Shown here piece by piece: positions 32,497 through 47,679 of a stretch of 64,000 bases of DNA. A program made the position numbers and the translations under genes. The notes under the pieces are model-generated. The model had not been told where the DNA came from. It saw only the letters and a list, made by a program, of their open reading frames with translations, and did no database searches. The stretch covers positions 62,001-126,000 of the forward strand of contig NZ_QQZY01000005.1 in assembly GCF_003351045.1 (NCBI RefSeq), in the 5' to 3' direction. Position 1 is the first letter of the stretch; each line of letters starts with the position of its first letter. The DNA comes from Gaiella occulta (GTDB lineage Bacteria; Actinomycetota; Thermoleophilia; Gaiellales; Gaiellaceae).

Positions 32497-34608
32497 TCAG
32501 CGGGCGAAGCGGAGCACCGTGCGGTTGCCGGCGACGTCGCGGCCGACGGCGACGAGCGAGCGCACGCGCTTGATGCCGGCCAACGGCAGCGGCCCGGCCG
32601 CGGTCGCCTGCAGCACACGGGCGGCGCCGTTGACGCGCACCGTCACCGTGGCCGCCTCGGAGACCCACAGCCTCGCCGGCCGGCCCGCGAGGAGCCGCAG
32701 CAGCGGCGGGTGCGCGTCGGTCACGAACGGCAACGCGATCGCGGTGGTGCCGATGGCGTCGGTCGCCTCCACGACGGCGGTGTAGGAGCCGTCGCGCGCC
32801 CTGCCGATGCGCTTGCTGCCGTCCCACGAGATCAGCTGCGGGCCGGCTGCGAGCGGGCCCGAGAACGGCGTCGCCACCCACTTGCCTTCGCGGAGCACCC
32901 GCACGCGCACCGACGCCGCTGCTGCGAGCTGGAAGCGCACCTGCAGCTCGTCGCCCGAGCCGTCGCCGTTCGGCGTGAACACCGCGGGCCGCACGGCGGC
33001 CTCGCCGAGCGTGCGGGTGATCGTCACGGGCGTCTGCTGCGTGACGACCGTCCCGTCCGCGCCGATCGCCGTGACGGCGATCGTGTAGACGCCGTCGGGC
33101 TGGCCGAGGCCGTCGAAGACGAGCGCGTGCTCCCCGGGAGGCTGCGGCGCCGCCGGCGCGAGCTCGGCGACCTGCCGGCCGGCGGCATCGAGCAGGGAGA
33201 CGGTGACGGACGCGTCGGCGGTCGTCGTGTAGGTGATCGTGCTCGTCTCGAGCTGGCCGTCGCCGTTGGGGCTGATCGTCTCGGGATCGGCCGCGAGGCC
33301 CGTGACGGCGAGCGCCGCCCCTCCCGGCGCCACCTTCCCGAGCACGCCGCTCGCCGCCGTCGCTCCGGCGACGGCGATGCGCCAGCGCGCGCCGCTGACG
33401 ACGGCGAGCGACGCGTCCCACGTCCAGTCGACGGACGGGCCCACGCCGGTGCCGGAGGCAACCCCCAGACCCGCCGGGTCGGTGACGGTGACGGTCCACG
33501 GGAGCGCCCCCGAGACGCGCGCCCGGAAGCGCACGAGAGCGCCGATTCCCCCGGTCACGCTGGGCTCGTAGATCTTCGGCAGGCCGATCGCCTGCGTGGC
33601 GGCGGCGATCTGGTCGAGCCGGGCATAGAGCTTGTTCCCGGGGCACACGGTCAACCCGGTGTCCCGGTGACCCGACACGGCGCGCAGGAGCACGGGAACG
33701 CCCACGGGGAACCGCTCGCTGCCGCCGGAGACGACCGTCGTCGTCGAGAGCGGGTCGACGTGGGCGAGGTCGAGACGCCAGGCGAGCAGCCGCGTCAGCG
33801 CGCTCTCGGCGGCGGGGGTGACGTCGGCATCCGAGAACGTGCCGATGACCGCGACGCCCACCGAACCGGTGTTGAAGCCCTTCGCGTGGGCGGCGACGAC
33901 GTTTCGGTCGATACCGCCGTAGCGGCCCTCGTAGACGGTGCCGTAACGGTCGACGAGGAAGTTGTAGCCGATGTCGTTCCAGCCGTTCGCCTTCACGTGG
34001 TAGAGCTCGATCCCGCGCATGATCGCGGCGGCCTCGGCCGGCGAGTAGCTGTTCGTGCCCGCCGTGTGGTGCACGATCGCATAGCGCACGGCGCTCGCAT
34101 ACTCCGGCTCGCCGTGGCGGATCGACTCGTCCGCGCCCCAGCCGCTGCGCGGCACGATGGGCGGGGCGCCGGCGATGCTCAGCGTGCGCAGGGGCACGCG
34201 CAACTCGGGACTGCGCACGAACGAGGCGCGCAGCGCCGTGACGGTTCCCCTCGTGCGGTAGCGGATCGCTGTCGAGGGCCCGACCCATGTGGGGTTGCCG
34301 AGCTGCCACCCGCGGGCGGCGCGCGCCTCGGCGCTGCGCGCGTCGGGAAGATCCTCGGCCTCCGGCGCGGCGGGCAGCCAGGCGCCCCAGCGACCCGCAA
34401 CCGACCGCACCTGGAACGAGACGGTGCCGCTGCCGCGCCAGCGCAGCCCGACGAGGTCGAAGCGGGTGGGCGCCGCGGCCGCGGGCAGGCGCTCGCCGTG
34501 GAGAGGGACGTCGCGCGTGACCAGCGACGCCAGACCGGCCGACGCAGCAGCGGGCAGCGCGAGCGCGGCCAGGGTGACGGCGATGATGGAGGTGACGACA
34601 GTCTTCAC
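32497..34608 (-). CDS. Secreted PGRP-type N-acetylmuramoyl-L-alanine amidase with C-terminal PNGDG repeats
   Basis: 703 residues with a signal peptide (residues 1-24, cleaved near AAASAG). The amidase_2/PGRP domain spans about 150-330: zinc ligands in IVHHTAGT, and SGHRDTGLTVCPG, with WNDIGYNFLVD between. The C-terminal half holds Ig-like/FlgD-like modules, each starting with a Ca-type PNGDG motif (SPNGDGQLET and TPNGDGSGDEL). It should cut peptidoglycan between MurNAc and the stem peptide. GTG 34608 chosen because the signal peptide begins there; upstream codons in frame are not signal-like. Confidence 0.87.
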   Translation of the reverse strand: MKTVVTSIIAVTLAALALPAAASAGLASLVTRDVPLHGERLPAAAAPTRFDLVGLRWRGSGTVSFQVRSVAGRWGAWLPAAPEAEDLPDARSAEARAARGWQLGNPTWVGPSTAIRYRTRGTVTALRASFVRSPELRVPLRTLSIAGAPPIVPRSGWGADESIRHGEPEYASAVRYAIVHHTAGTNSYSPAEAAAIMRGIELYHVKANGWNDIGYNFLVDRYGTVYEGRYGGIDRNVVAAHAKGFNTGSVGVAVIGTFSDADVTPAAESALTRLLAWRLDLAHVDPLSTTTVVSGGSERFPVGVPVLLRAVSGHRDTGLTVCPGNKLYARLDQIAAATQAIGLPKIYEPSVTGGIGALVRFRARVSGALPWTVTVTDPAGLGVASGTGVGPSVDWTWDASLAVVSGARWRIAVAGATAASGVLGKVAPGGAALAVTGLAADPETISPNGDGQLETSTITYTTTADASVTVSLLDAAGRQVAELAPAAPQPPGEHALVFDGLGQPDGVYTIAVTAIGADGTVVTQQTPVTITRTLGEAAVRPAVFTPNGDGSGDELQVRFQLAAAASVRVRVLREGKWVATPFSGPLAAGPQLISWDGSKRIGRARDGSYTAVVEATDAIGTTAIALPFVTDAHPPLLRLLAGRPARLWVSEAATVTVRVNGAARVLQATAAGPLPLAGIKRVRSLVAVGRDVAGNRTVLRFAR

Positions 34609-34668
34609 GGCGGGATCCCAGGGTGACGCAGGACGGGGCCTTGCACAAGGGATTCGACGCCTCCCTGA

Positions 34669-34674
34669 TAGAAT
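34669..34674 (+). promoter_or_regulatory. Putative -10 element of nfeD-slipin
   Basis: TAGAAT, 10 bases before the GTG at 34685. TTGCAC 22 bases upstream is too far for a standard -35. Confidence 0.45.
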
Positions 34675-34684
34675 CCTTACCGTC

Positions 34685-36010
34685 GTGAGACCGCCGCTTT
34701 TGCGGGGATTTTTACTTGTGCTCGCGGCCGTTGCCGCAGCGCTGCTGCTCACGGCGCCCGCTTCGGCGGCGCCCCCGCGCGTGCTCGTCGTCGTGTTCGA
34801 CAACGACGTCAACCCCGTCACGCAGGACTACGTGCAGGATCAGGTGCGGCGCGCCGAGCGGGGCGGCTACGACGCGGTCGTGCTCGAGATGGACACGCCC
34901 GGCGGGCTCGGCTCCTCGATGCGGGCGATCGTGAAGACGCTCCTCGCCGCGAAGGTGCCCGTGATCGTGTACGTGGCGCCCGGCGGCTCGAGCGCCGATT
35001 CGGCGGGCGCCGTCATCGGCCAGGCCGCGGACGTGCTGGCGATGGCGCCGCAGACGAACATCGGCTCCTCCACCCCGATCACGACGGGAGGCCAGGACTT
35101 CTCGAAGGACCTCCGCCGCAAGATCGTCAACGACGCCGCCGCCTACATCGCCGAGCTCGCGCGGGAGCACGGCCGCAATGCCGCGGCGGCGGAGGCGATG
35201 GTGCGCGACGCGGCGAACTTCGGTGCCAGGGAGGCGGCGGCGAAGAACATCGTCGACTTCGTCGCCCCGAGCCTGTCGGCGCTCCTCGAGCGCAGCGACG
35301 GCCGCGTCGTGCAGCCGAAGGGACTGACGTTGCGGACGGCCGGAGCGAGCGTCGAGCGGGTGGAGATGTCGGCGTGGAAGAAGGCGCTCGACCTGCTCAT
35401 CGACCCGAACGTGATCGCGCTGATGCTGTCGCTCGGGCTCGTCGGCATCCTCGTCGAGCTGTGGAATCCGGGCCTGATCTTCCCCGGCACGGTCGGCGCG
35501 ATCTCGCTCGTGGTCGGGCTGTTCGGGCTCCAGGTTCTCCCCATCTCGGTCGCCGGCGCGCTGCTGCTGCTGCTCGCCGTCGCGTTCTTCGCTAGCGAGC
35601 TCTTCGTGCCGAGCCACGGCGCGCTCACCGCGGCCGGCGCCGTGACGTTCGTGATCGGCGCTCTCATGCTTTTCGACCCGGCAGGACCGGCCTATCAGGT
35701 CTCGCTGTGGACGGCGCTCGGCATCGCGGGAGCGCTCGCTCTCCTGCTCGGCGCCGCCCTCTCGCGCGTCGTCAAGGCGCGCCGCAATCCGGTCGAGGTC
35801 GGAATCGGCCGGCTGGTCGGAGAGGAGGCCCTCGTGCGCCGCGACGGGCTCGTGCTCGTCGGGGGTGAGCTGTGGCGCGCTCGCCGCGCGGACGGCGAGC
35901 CGCTCGTTCCCGGCGAGCGCGCCGTCGTCGAGGCCGTCGAGGAAGGCCTCCGACTCGTCGTAGGATCCACTCACCGCAACGGAAGGGATCGACCGTGTCC
36001 ATCGCACTGA
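34685..36010 (+). CDS. NfeD-family membrane serine protease (ClpP-class, long form)
   Basis: 441 residues. Signal peptide/N-terminal helix (1-26), then a ClpP/SppA-like protease domain (about 27-215): [36 protein letters not shown] with the candidate catalytic Ser, and a Lys in the helix after. Four or more membrane helices follow (about 240-360), and a C-terminal OB-fold NfeD domain (about 375-430). Long NfeD proteins pair with SPFH proteins and cleave or regulate them; here the slipin gene overlaps the 3' end by 16 bases. GTG start at 34685. Confidence 0.87.
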   Translation: MRPPLLRGFLLVLAAVAAALLLTAPASAAPPRVLVVVFDNDVNPVTQDYVQDQVRRAERGGYDAVVLEMDTPGGLGSSMRAIVKTLLAAKVPVIVYVAPGGSSADSAGAVIGQAADVLAMAPQTNIGSSTPITTGGQDFSKDLRRKIVNDAAAYIAELAREHGRNAAAAEAMVRDAANFGAREAAAKNIVDFVAPSLSALLERSDGRVVQPKGLTLRTAGASVERVEMSAWKKALDLLIDPNVIALMLSLGLVGILVELWNPGLIFPGTVGAISLVVGLFGLQVLPISVAGALLLLLAVAFFASELFVPSHGALTAAGAVTFVIGALMLFDPAGPAYQVSLWTALGIAGALALLLGAALSRVVKARRNPVEVGIGRLVGEEALVRRDGLVLVGGELWRARRADGEPLVPGERAVVEAVEEGLRLVVGSTHRNGRDRPCPSH

Positions 36011-36762
36011 TCGTCGTCGGCGTCATCCTGCTTCTGCTCGTCCTGCTCCTCTCCGCGACCGTGAAGGTGGCACGCGAGTACGAGCGTGGCGTCATCTTCC
36101 GCCTCGGCCGGCTGCTGCCAGAGCCCAAGGGGCCGGGTCTGTTCATCCTCATCCCGGTCGTCGACCGCATGGTGAAGGTCGACCTGCGCACCGTGACGCT
36201 GAACGTGCCGCCGCAAGAGGTGATCACCAAGGACAACGTCCCGGTGCGCGTCAACGCCGTCGCATACTTCCGCATCGTCGAGCCGAAGGCGGCGATCGTG
36301 CAGGTCGAGAACTACATGAACGCGACGTCGCAGATCTCGCAGACGACGCTGCGCTCGGTGCTCGGCCAGCACCAGCTCGACGAGCTCCTCTCGGAGCGGG
36401 ACAAGATCAACGCGATCCTGCAGTCGATCATCGACGAGGCGACCTCGCCGTGGGGCATCAAGGTGTCGATCGTCGAGGTGAAGGACGTCGAGATCCCGTC
36501 GGACATGCAGCGTGCGATGGCACGGCAGGCGGAGGCGGAGCGGGAGCGGCGCGCGAAGGTGATCTCGGCCGAGGGGGAGTACCAGGCCTCCGAGCGCCTC
36601 AAGGACGCGGCGGCCGTGATGGCGCAGGAGCCGATCACCGTGCAGCTCCGCTACCTGCAGACACTGCTCGAGATCGGGTCGAACAACAACTCGACGATCG
36701 TGTTCCCGATCCCGATCGACCTCCTCACCGCGCTCGCGAACAAGGCGGAGGGCTCGGCGTAG
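35995..36762 (+). CDS. Slipin/stomatin-like SPFH protein
   Basis: 255 residues. An N-terminal membrane helix (2-20) is followed by the SPFH band-7 domain ([34 protein letters not shown]) and a helical C-terminus ([18 protein letters not shown]) that typically forms oligomers. Forms membrane microdomain scaffolds and is the partner of the NfeD protease. GTG start at 35995 preceded by GGAAGGGA; overlap with nfeD implies coupling. Confidence 0.92.
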   Translation: MSIALIVVGVILLLLVLLLSATVKVAREYERGVIFRLGRLLPEPKGPGLFILIPVVDRMVKVDLRTVTLNVPPQEVITKDNVPVRVNAVAYFRIVEPKAAIVQVENYMNATSQISQTTLRSVLGQHQLDELLSERDKINAILQSIIDEATSPWGIKVSIVEVKDVEIPSDMQRAMARQAEAERERRAKVISAEGEYQASERLKDAAAVMAQEPITVQLRYLQTLLEIGSNNNSTIVFPIPIDLLTALANKAEGSA

Positions 36763-37622
36763 ACCTTCGCCGCGACCCGCTCTCAGGGCGTCTCGCGGTC
36801 GTCGCGCCGGGCCGTCGCCACCGTCCCGGCGCGGCGCCCGAGCGCCTGCCCGAGCCGAACGCCGAGGAGATCGGCGCGTGTCCGTTCTGCGCCGGGCGCG
36901 AGGATCGCACGCCGCCGGAGACGCTGCGCCTCGGGACCGGCCCGTGGGACGTCCGCGTGGTGCCGAACCTCTATCCGGCGTTCGAGCGCCAGGAGGTCGT
37001 GATCCACGCGCCGCGGCACGTGCGTTCGCTCGCCGAGCTCACGGCCGCCGAGCTCGCTCTCGTCGCCGAGGCGTGGAGGCTGCGGGCGGCCGCGGCTGCG
37101 CGAGACGGGTTCCCGGCCCTGCACGCCTTCGTGAACGAAGGTGCGGCCGCCGGCGCGAGCCTGCCGCACTCGCACTCGCAGCTCGTGTGGCTGCGCGAGC
37201 TCCCGCCAGCGGTCGTCGCGGAGCAGGAGGCCGCGGCGGGGTGCCGCCTGTGCGCTCTCCTCGCTGCCGAGCGCGGAGCCGGAGACCGCGTCGTCGTCGA
37301 GCGAGACGGGCTCGTCGCGCTGTGCCCCGCCGCCGGGCGCGTTCCCTACGAGATCCTCGTCGCGCCGGCGGTGCACGGCGGCGGCGGCTTCGGGCCGGCG
37401 CTGGACGGCGCGCTCGCGCTCGCCGCCGACCTCGTGCGCGCGCTCCAGGCGGCCGAGGGCCACGTGGCCTGGAACCTCTGGCTCCACAGCGGCGACCACT
37501 GGCACGTGGAGATCCTGCCGCGGCTCGCGACCTTCGGCGGCGTCGAGCTCGGTGCCGGCATCTACGTGCTCGCGGTCGCGCCGGAGGACGCCGCCGCCGC
37601 GCTGCGCGAACGTCTGCCGTAG
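36759..37622 (+). CDS. Galactose-1-phosphate uridylyltransferase-like protein (start uncertain)
   Basis: About 287 residues of GalT-like HIT-superfamily sequence. It opens with [21 protein letters not shown], the usual GalT N-terminus, directly at the slipin stop, but no ATG, GTG or TTG exists there; the in-frame codons are [23 protein letters not shown] gives two zinc Cys, and [10 protein letters not shown] is the HxHxQ nucleotidyl-transfer motif; WHVEILPR lies near the C-terminus. Similar proteins occur in actinobacteria as GalT or ADP-sugar phosphorylases. The listed start (GTA) is only the homology limit. GGCGGAGGG 6-15 bases upstream looks like a ribosome site. Confidence 0.7.
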   Translation, partial: VDLRRDPLSGRLAVVAPGRRHRPGAAPERLPEPNAEEIGACPFCAGREDRTPPETLRLGTGPWDVRVVPNLYPAFERQEVVIHAPRHVRSLAELTAAELALVAEAWRLRAAAAARDGFPALHAFVNEGAAAGASLPHSHSQLVWLRELPPAVVAEQEAAAGCRLCALLAAERGAGDRVVVERDGLVALCPAAGRVPYEILVAPAVHGGGGFGPALDGALALAADLVRALQAAEGHVAWNLWLHSGDHWHVEILPRLATFGGVELGAGIYVLAVAPEDAAAALRERLP

Positions 37623-37631
37623 CAGCGGACG

Positions 37632-43134
<5,503 letters not shown>

Positions 43135-43135
<1 letters not shown>

Positions 43136-44196
43136 CAGCCGCCGCGAACGGAGCCGGGGACGACGGTGAGGAGCTGCGCCGGGGCGAGCGGCAGCGCCTC
43201 GGCTCCGGTTGCCGTGATCACGGCCTGGCCGCCGCTGCCGATGTGCTCGCTGAGGATCCTGCGGCGCCCCGCGTCGAGCTCGGAGAGGACATCGTCGAGC
43301 AGCAGCAGCGGCGACACACCCCTGCGCGAGCGCAGCAGCTCCGCCTCCGCCAGCAGCAGTGAGAGCACGGCGAGTCGCTGCTCGCCCTGCGATCCGAATG
43401 TCCGCAGGTCGCGATCTCCCGCGCGGACGGCGATGTCGTCGAGGTGCGGGCCGAGACCCGTGCTGCCCCGCTCCACGTCGCGCTCCAGCCGCTGCTCGAG
43501 CGCCGACACGGTGGGGGCCTCGGACGCGTAGTCGAGGCGCCCGCCCGCGAGGCCGAGCTCGCCCGCTCGCTCGCAGAATCCGGGCTGCAGCAGATCGAGG
43601 GTGTCCCGTCGCGCGGCGACGAGCGCGGCCGCAAGGTCGGCCACCCGGGCGCTCCACGGGGCTACCGCGTCGCGGGACGAGAGCCCCGCGGCCACGCGGC
43701 GCAGGGCGGCGTTGCGTTGGCCGACGGCTGCCGCATAGGCCACGGGGAGCGTCGCGCGGGCGGGGTAGAGCCGGCCGAGCGTGCGGTCGAAGTAGGCACG
43801 CCTCGCGGCGGGCCCTCCCTTCACGACGGCAAGCCGGTCGGGGGTGAACACGAGCGTGGAGATCTCGGCGCGCAGATGCTCAGTCGACTGCACGGCGGCC
43901 CCGTTGAGGCAGGCCCGTTTGGGGGCATCCAACCCGAGCGTGACCTCCAGGAGCATCGGTGTGGACCCTCGCTCGCCGCTGAGGGCGACACGGGCGGCGG
44001 CGGCGCCGTAGCGGATCAACTGCGCATCCGAGCGGGTGCGGGGCGAGAACCCCTGTGTGCCGAGGTGGAGCGATTCGAGCAGGTTCGTCTTGCCGGCCCC
44101 GTTCTCGCCCGTGACGAGGACGAGTCCCGGCTCGAGCTCGAGCTCGAGCCGGGCGTACGACCGGAAGTCGCGGAGCGTGACCTCGCGGACGATCAG
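43135..44196 (-). CDS. recF: DNA replication and repair protein RecF (apparent CTG start)
   Basis: 353 residues if it starts at CTG 44196. This puts the Walker A GENGAGKT at 30-37, the same position as in E. coli RecF, and gives a normal N-terminus (IVREVTLRDFRSYARLE). The ABC signature region is GSQGEQRLAVLSLLLAEA and Walker B LLLLDDVLSELD. No ATG, GTG or TTG lies near: the next is TTG 44019, which would delete the P-loop. The CTG overlaps the dnaN stop as CTGA, mirroring the ATGA/GTGA couplings used elsewhere. RecF loads RecA at gaps and stalled forks. Confidence 0.9.
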
Positions 44197-45320
44197 CCGG
44201 CGAGCCGGATCGGCATGATGAGGTACCAGAAGGCATCTCCGTCGGCGCTGATCAGCCCGGGGCGCAGCGGGTTGATCAGCTTCAGGCGCACGGTGTCGCC
44301 GCTCACCGAGTCGACGCCGTCGGCGAGGAACTCGGCATTGAACCCGATTTCGAGCGGCTCACGGCTATAAGCGACGGGGATCGACTCGCGCGTCTCGCCG
44401 ACGTCCTGGCTCTGCGCCGACACCGTCAGCTCGCCGTCGGCGAAGCGCAGCCGCAGTGGCGCGTTGCGTTGCGCCATCACGGCAGCGCGGCGCACGACGT
44501 CGCGGAACTCCACTCGCGGCAGCTCCACTTCGACCTCGAACGACTCGGGCAGCAGCCGGTTCACGTCGGGAAACTGCCCGTCGATCCTGCGCGTCGTGAG
44601 CCACGAGTCACCTGCGCCGAAGACGACGGTGTTCTCGTTCGCTCCGAGCTGGACGGTCTCCGTGCCGGCTGCCAGGCGGGCGAGCTCTGTCAACGCACGC
44701 GCCGGGATGATCGCCTCGAGCTCGGGTCCCGCCTCCTGCAGCTCCGTCTCCTTGAACGACAGTCGGTACGAGTCCGTGGCGGCCATGATCAGCCGTGTGC
44801 CCTCGAAGCGCACCTGGATACCGGTGAGCACGGGCCGCGACTCGTCACGCGAGGCGGAGCGGGACACACGGTCGACCGTATCGAGCAACGAGGGGGTGGC
44901 GACGGCGTGCAGCGGGACGTCGATCGCCGGCAGGCGCGGGAAGTCCTCGGCGGCGTAGACGTTGAGCCGCGAGGTGTAGCTCCCCGAGGAGACCGTGGTA
45001 ACACCCTCGTCCGGCCGGTATTCGATCGTCACATCCGCCGCCGGAAGAAGACGTGCGAGGTCGACGAGAAGCTTGCCGGGGACGACGACCGCGCCCTCAC
45101 CCTCGACACTGGCCGGCAATGTCGTACGCAGGGAGAGCTCCATGTCGGTGGCGGCCAGTTCCAGCGCCCCCGCCTGAGCGCGCAGGAGGACGCCGGCGAG
45201 CACCTGGACCGTCCCGCGCGACGAGACGACACGCGAGACAGCACCCAGACGCGTCACGAGGTCGTCGCGGGAACAGGTGATCTTCAGGCTGGATGCGACC
45301 GCGATGTCTGTTTCCATCAT
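44193..45320 (-). CDS. dnaN: DNA polymerase III beta sliding clamp
   Basis: 375 residues with three clamp domains. The N-terminus LKITCSRDDLVTRLGAVSRVV, the central EDFPRLPAI, DSYRLSFKE and PARALTELARL, and the C-terminal FNAEFLADGVDS and YLIMPIRL are typical. ATG 45320 is followed by a second ATG. It is separated from dnaA by 158 bases containing repeats (see 45409-45477), and its stop overlaps recF. Confidence 0.97.
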   Translation of the reverse strand: MMETDIAVASSLKITCSRDDLVTRLGAVSRVVSSRGTVQVLAGVLLRAQAGALELAATDMELSLRTTLPASVEGEGAVVVPGKLLVDLARLLPAADVTIEYRPDEGVTTVSSGSYTSRLNVYAAEDFPRLPAIDVPLHAVATPSLLDTVDRVSRSASRDESRPVLTGIQVRFEGTRLIMAATDSYRLSFKETELQEAGPELEAIIPARALTELARLAAGTETVQLGANENTVVFGAGDSWLTTRRIDGQFPDVNRLLPESFEVEVELPRVEFRDVVRRAAVMAQRNAPLRLRFADGELTVSAQSQDVGETRESIPVAYSREPLEIGFNAEFLADGVDSVSGDTVRLKLINPLRPGLISADGDAFWYLIMPIRLAG

Positions 45321-45408
45321 GAGTTAGAGAACCTCTCGTAGTAGTACGTAGAGAGTGTGGACGATGGGGATGACGGTCTCCAGTCCCGCAACCATGCGCT
45401 TGTGGCCG

Positions 45409-45477
45409 GTGGGACCCGCTGGGGGCGGATCACTCCGGTCCCACAGTCCCGAGACGGCATGTGCGCGGGTCCCACAG
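45409..45477. repeat. Three copies of GGTCCCAC between dnaA and dnaN
   Basis: GGTCCCACAG occurs at 45437-45446 and 45468-45477 (31 bases apart, about three helical turns), and GTGGGACC, its inverted core, at 45409-45416. CAGTCCCG is also repeated at 45381 and 45444. Probably operator-like or an origin-linked site upstream of dnaN; protein unknown. Confidence 0.45.
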
Positions 45478-45478
45478 A

Positions 45479-46846
45479 TCACCTGCTGTGCTTGATGCGG
45501 GCTGTGAGGTCCTGGACGAGGTTGTACACAGATCTGTCCTCGGAGATGAGTCGCGTGATCTTCGACGTCGCATGGATCACGGTCGTGTGGTCTCGCCCGC
45601 CGAACTCCTTGCCGATCTTCGGAAGAGAGGCGTCGGTGAGCTCGCGCGAGAGGTACATCGCAACCTGCCGCGGGTAGGCGATCGACTGCGAACGCTTCTG
45701 GCTGCAGAGCTCGGCGACCGTCATCCCGAAACGATCGGAGACGGCCTCCTGGATAGAGGCGATCGTCACCGCGGGAACGGGGTTCCCCTGCGGGAAGAGA
45801 TCGCGCAGAACCTGCTCGGCGAGCTCGACGGTGAGCGACAGGCCCGTGAGGGAGGAAAAGGCGACGACGCGCGTGAGCGCACCCTCGAGTTCGCGGATGT
45901 TCGTCGAGACACGGCCTGCGATGAACGTGAGCACCTCGGGATCGCGGATGTCGATGCGGTCGGTGGTCACCTTCTTGCGTAGGATCGCGATACGCGTCTC
46001 GAGGTCGGGCGGCTGGATGTCGGTGATCAATCCCCACTCGAAGCGCGAGCGCAGGCGTTCCTCGAGGGTTGCGATCTCCTTCGGAGGCCGGTCGGACGAG
46101 ATGACGATCTGGCGACCCGCCTCGTAGAGCGAGTTGAAGGTGTGGAAGAACTCCTCCTGGATCCGCTCCTTGCCTTCGAAGAACTGGATGTCGTCGACGA
46201 GCAGGACGTCATAGGTGCGATAGCGCTGCTTGAAGCCCTCGATGCGCTTGTCGCGGAGCGAGTTGATGAAGTCGTTCATGAACGTCTCGCTCGTCACGTA
46301 CCGGGTCGTGAATCCCCTGGAGTGCTCGCTCACGTACTGGCCGATCGCTTGCAGGAGGTGTGTCTTCCCGAGCCCTGTGCCGCCGTAGATGAAGAGGGGG
46401 TTGTAGGCTTGTGCCGGGGCTTCGGCGACCGCGAGCGCGGCAGCGTGGGCGAAGCGGTTCGATGACCCGATCACGAATAGGTCGAAGGTGTACTTCGGGT
46501 TCGTCGCCGTCGCCGGGGCCGTGCCGGGCTCGACGACCGTCCGTGTCGCCGGGTGGTCGACGAGCTCGCCGGGCACAGCCTCCACCTCGCGGACCGTGAG
46601 GAGAACGCGAACGTCGCGGCCGAGCGCATCGCGCGCCGCCGCCTTGACGAAGCCGAGAAAGTGACCCTCGATCCACTCCCGCGTGAAATCGTTCGGCACG
46701 ACGAGCGAGAACACGCCGTCGCCGAGCGTGCCCGCGCTCGCGTCCCCGAACCAGGTCGTATAGGTGGTTTCGTTGAGGGCCTCCCTGAGCCGGCCGGAGA
46801 CATCGCCCCACAGGTGTTCGGCAGTCGGCTCGGCGGTGTGCTCCAC
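45479..46846 (-). CDS. dnaA: Chromosomal replication initiator DnaA
   Basis: 455 residues. Domain I (about 8-85) with [21 protein letters not shown]; short linker domain II; AAA+ domain III with Walker A GGTGLGKT (155-162), [20 protein letters not shown] and SSDRPP; domain IV with the DnaA-box binding motif [11 protein letters not shown]. The GTG start at 46846 has AAAGGAG about 10 bases upstream and a -35/-10 pair further up. First gene of the left arm from the origin. Confidence 0.98.
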   Translation of the reverse strand: MEHTAEPTAEHLWGDVSGRLREALNETTYTTWFGDASAGTLGDGVFSLVVPNDFTREWIEGHFLGFVKAAARDALGRDVRVLLTVREVEAVPGELVDHPATRTVVEPGTAPATATNPKYTFDLFVIGSSNRFAHAAALAVAEAPAQAYNPLFIYGGTGLGKTHLLQAIGQYVSEHSRGFTTRYVTSETFMNDFINSLRDKRIEGFKQRYRTYDVLLVDDIQFFEGKERIQEEFFHTFNSLYEAGRQIVISSDRPPKEIATLEERLRSRFEWGLITDIQPPDLETRIAILRKKVTTDRIDIRDPEVLTFIAGRVSTNIRELEGALTRVVAFSSLTGLSLTVELAEQVLRDLFPQGNPVPAVTIASIQEAVSDRFGMTVAELCSQKRSQSIAYPRQVAMYLSRELTDASLPKIGKEFGGRDHTTVIHATSKITRLISEDRSVYNLVQDLTARIKHSR

Positions 46847-46856
46847 CCTTCGGAGG

Positions 46857-46911
46857 CTCCTTTCACGGTCGTGGGGAGGGCGAGCATAGCAGCGTTCGGA
46901 CGCGCTGCCCA
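46857..46911 (-). promoter_or_regulatory. dnaA promoter and ribosome site
   Basis: On the minus strand: TGGGCA (46911-46906), a 17-base spacer, TATGCT (46888-46883), and the ribosome site AAAGGAG (46863-46857) ahead of GTG 46846. One of the few promoters here with both a fair -35 and a ribosome site. Confidence 0.55.
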
Positions 46912-46929
46912 GTGATCTCAGAAGCCGCT

Positions 46930-47095
46930 CAAAGCCTCGAAAAAAAGCCGTATTTGCAGCATATTCCAGTGATCCACACGACTATCCACAGCTGTGGATA
47001 GTCATGCTCCGGGATCCTCGCAGGGCAACGCCCTTTGCGCAGGTGCAGCACTTTACGAGCCCCATCTTCTCCACGTGCCTGTGGAAAAGTCGGCG
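46930..47095. other. Probable replication origin (oriC)
   Basis: It lies between divergent dnaA and rpmH. An A/T-rich stretch (46938-46967: a run of seven A, TATTTGCAGCATATT) is a candidate unwinding element. A perfect 22 bp palindrome (46981-47002) holds two head-to-head DnaA boxes, CTATCCACA (46982-46990) and TGTGGATAG (46993-47001), each one mismatch from TTATCCACA. TGTGGAAAA (47080-47088) is a weaker box. The co-directional arms on both sides support the assignment. Confidence 0.75.
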
Positions 47096-47111
47096 GCTGC
47101 GGACCCTCGTC

Positions 47112-47117
47112 TATACT
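47112..47117 (+). promoter_or_regulatory. Putative -10 element of rpmH-rnpA-yidD-yidC-jag
   Basis: TATACT, about 62 bases before the rpmH GTG; no clear -35. Near-consensus hexamer in GC-rich DNA. Confidence 0.45.
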
Positions 47118-47179
47118 GGCGCCTCGGCCGCGCCCGAGCACGGCGCCGCACATGACGTCCTGACCGAGAGAGCCCATCC

Positions 47180-47314
47180 GTGAAACGCACCTACCAGCCC
47201 AACGTCCGCCGCCGGAAGCGCAAGCATGGCTTCCGCGCGCGCATGTCGACGCGCGCCGGACAGATGATCCTCAAGCGCCGCCGCGCCAAGGGGCGCAAGC
47301 GCCTCTCGGCCTGA
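47180..47314 (+). CDS. rpmH: Ribosomal protein L34
   Basis: 44 codons from GTG 47180 to TGA 47314, encoding [21 protein letters not shown] and then [21 protein letters not shown] in succession: the whole L34 sequence, very basic. It sits between oriC and rnpA as in most bacteria. Confidence 0.97.
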   Translation: MKRTYQPNVRRRKRKHGFRARMSTRAGQMILKRRRAKGRKRLSA

Positions 47315-47328
47315 GCGCTCACCTTGCA

Positions 47329-47679
47329 GTGAAGCGCCGGTACCGCCTGTCCCGCTCGCGGGACTTCGACGCCGTCTACCGGCAGGGCCGCTCGGTCTCG
47401 ACCCGGTTCCTGACCCTGCACTGGTTCCCGCGCGAGGACGACCCGGCCGGCTCGCCGCGCCTCGGTCTCGCGGTACCCCGGGCCGTCGGCAACGCCGCCG
47501 CACGCAACCGTCTCAAGCGGCAGCTGCGGGAGACCTGGCAGGAGCTCGCAGGCGACGTGCCCAGCGGCCGCGACTACGTTCTCGTCGCCCGCGCGGGCAT
47601 CGCCGAGCCCGCCGACACGCGCGGGCACGGATGGCTCGTCGAGCAGGTCGCGGACGTGCTCGGCAAGGCGGCCGCATGA
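47329..47679 (+). CDS. rnpA: Ribonuclease P protein component
   Basis: 116 residues; the protein cofactor of RNase P, which trims tRNA 5' ends. N-terminal RLSRSRDFDAVYRQGRS and the RNR RNA-binding motif AAARNRLKRQLRE are intact. GTG 47329 lies 14 bases after rpmH; its stop overlaps yidD (ATGA). Confidence 0.95.
   Translation: MKRRYRLSRSRDFDAVYRQGRSVSTRFLTLHWFPREDDPAGSPRLGLAVPRAVGNAAARNRLKRQLRETWQELAGDVPSGRDYVLVARAGIAEPADTRGHGWLVEQVADVLGKAAA

Noticed and set aside
47170-47195. Half of a parS-like sequence (GTGAAAC) at the rpmH start
   Set aside because: Only one half-site of TGTTTCACGTGAAACA is present and it is part of the L34 coding sequence. No complete parS was found in the window by eye.
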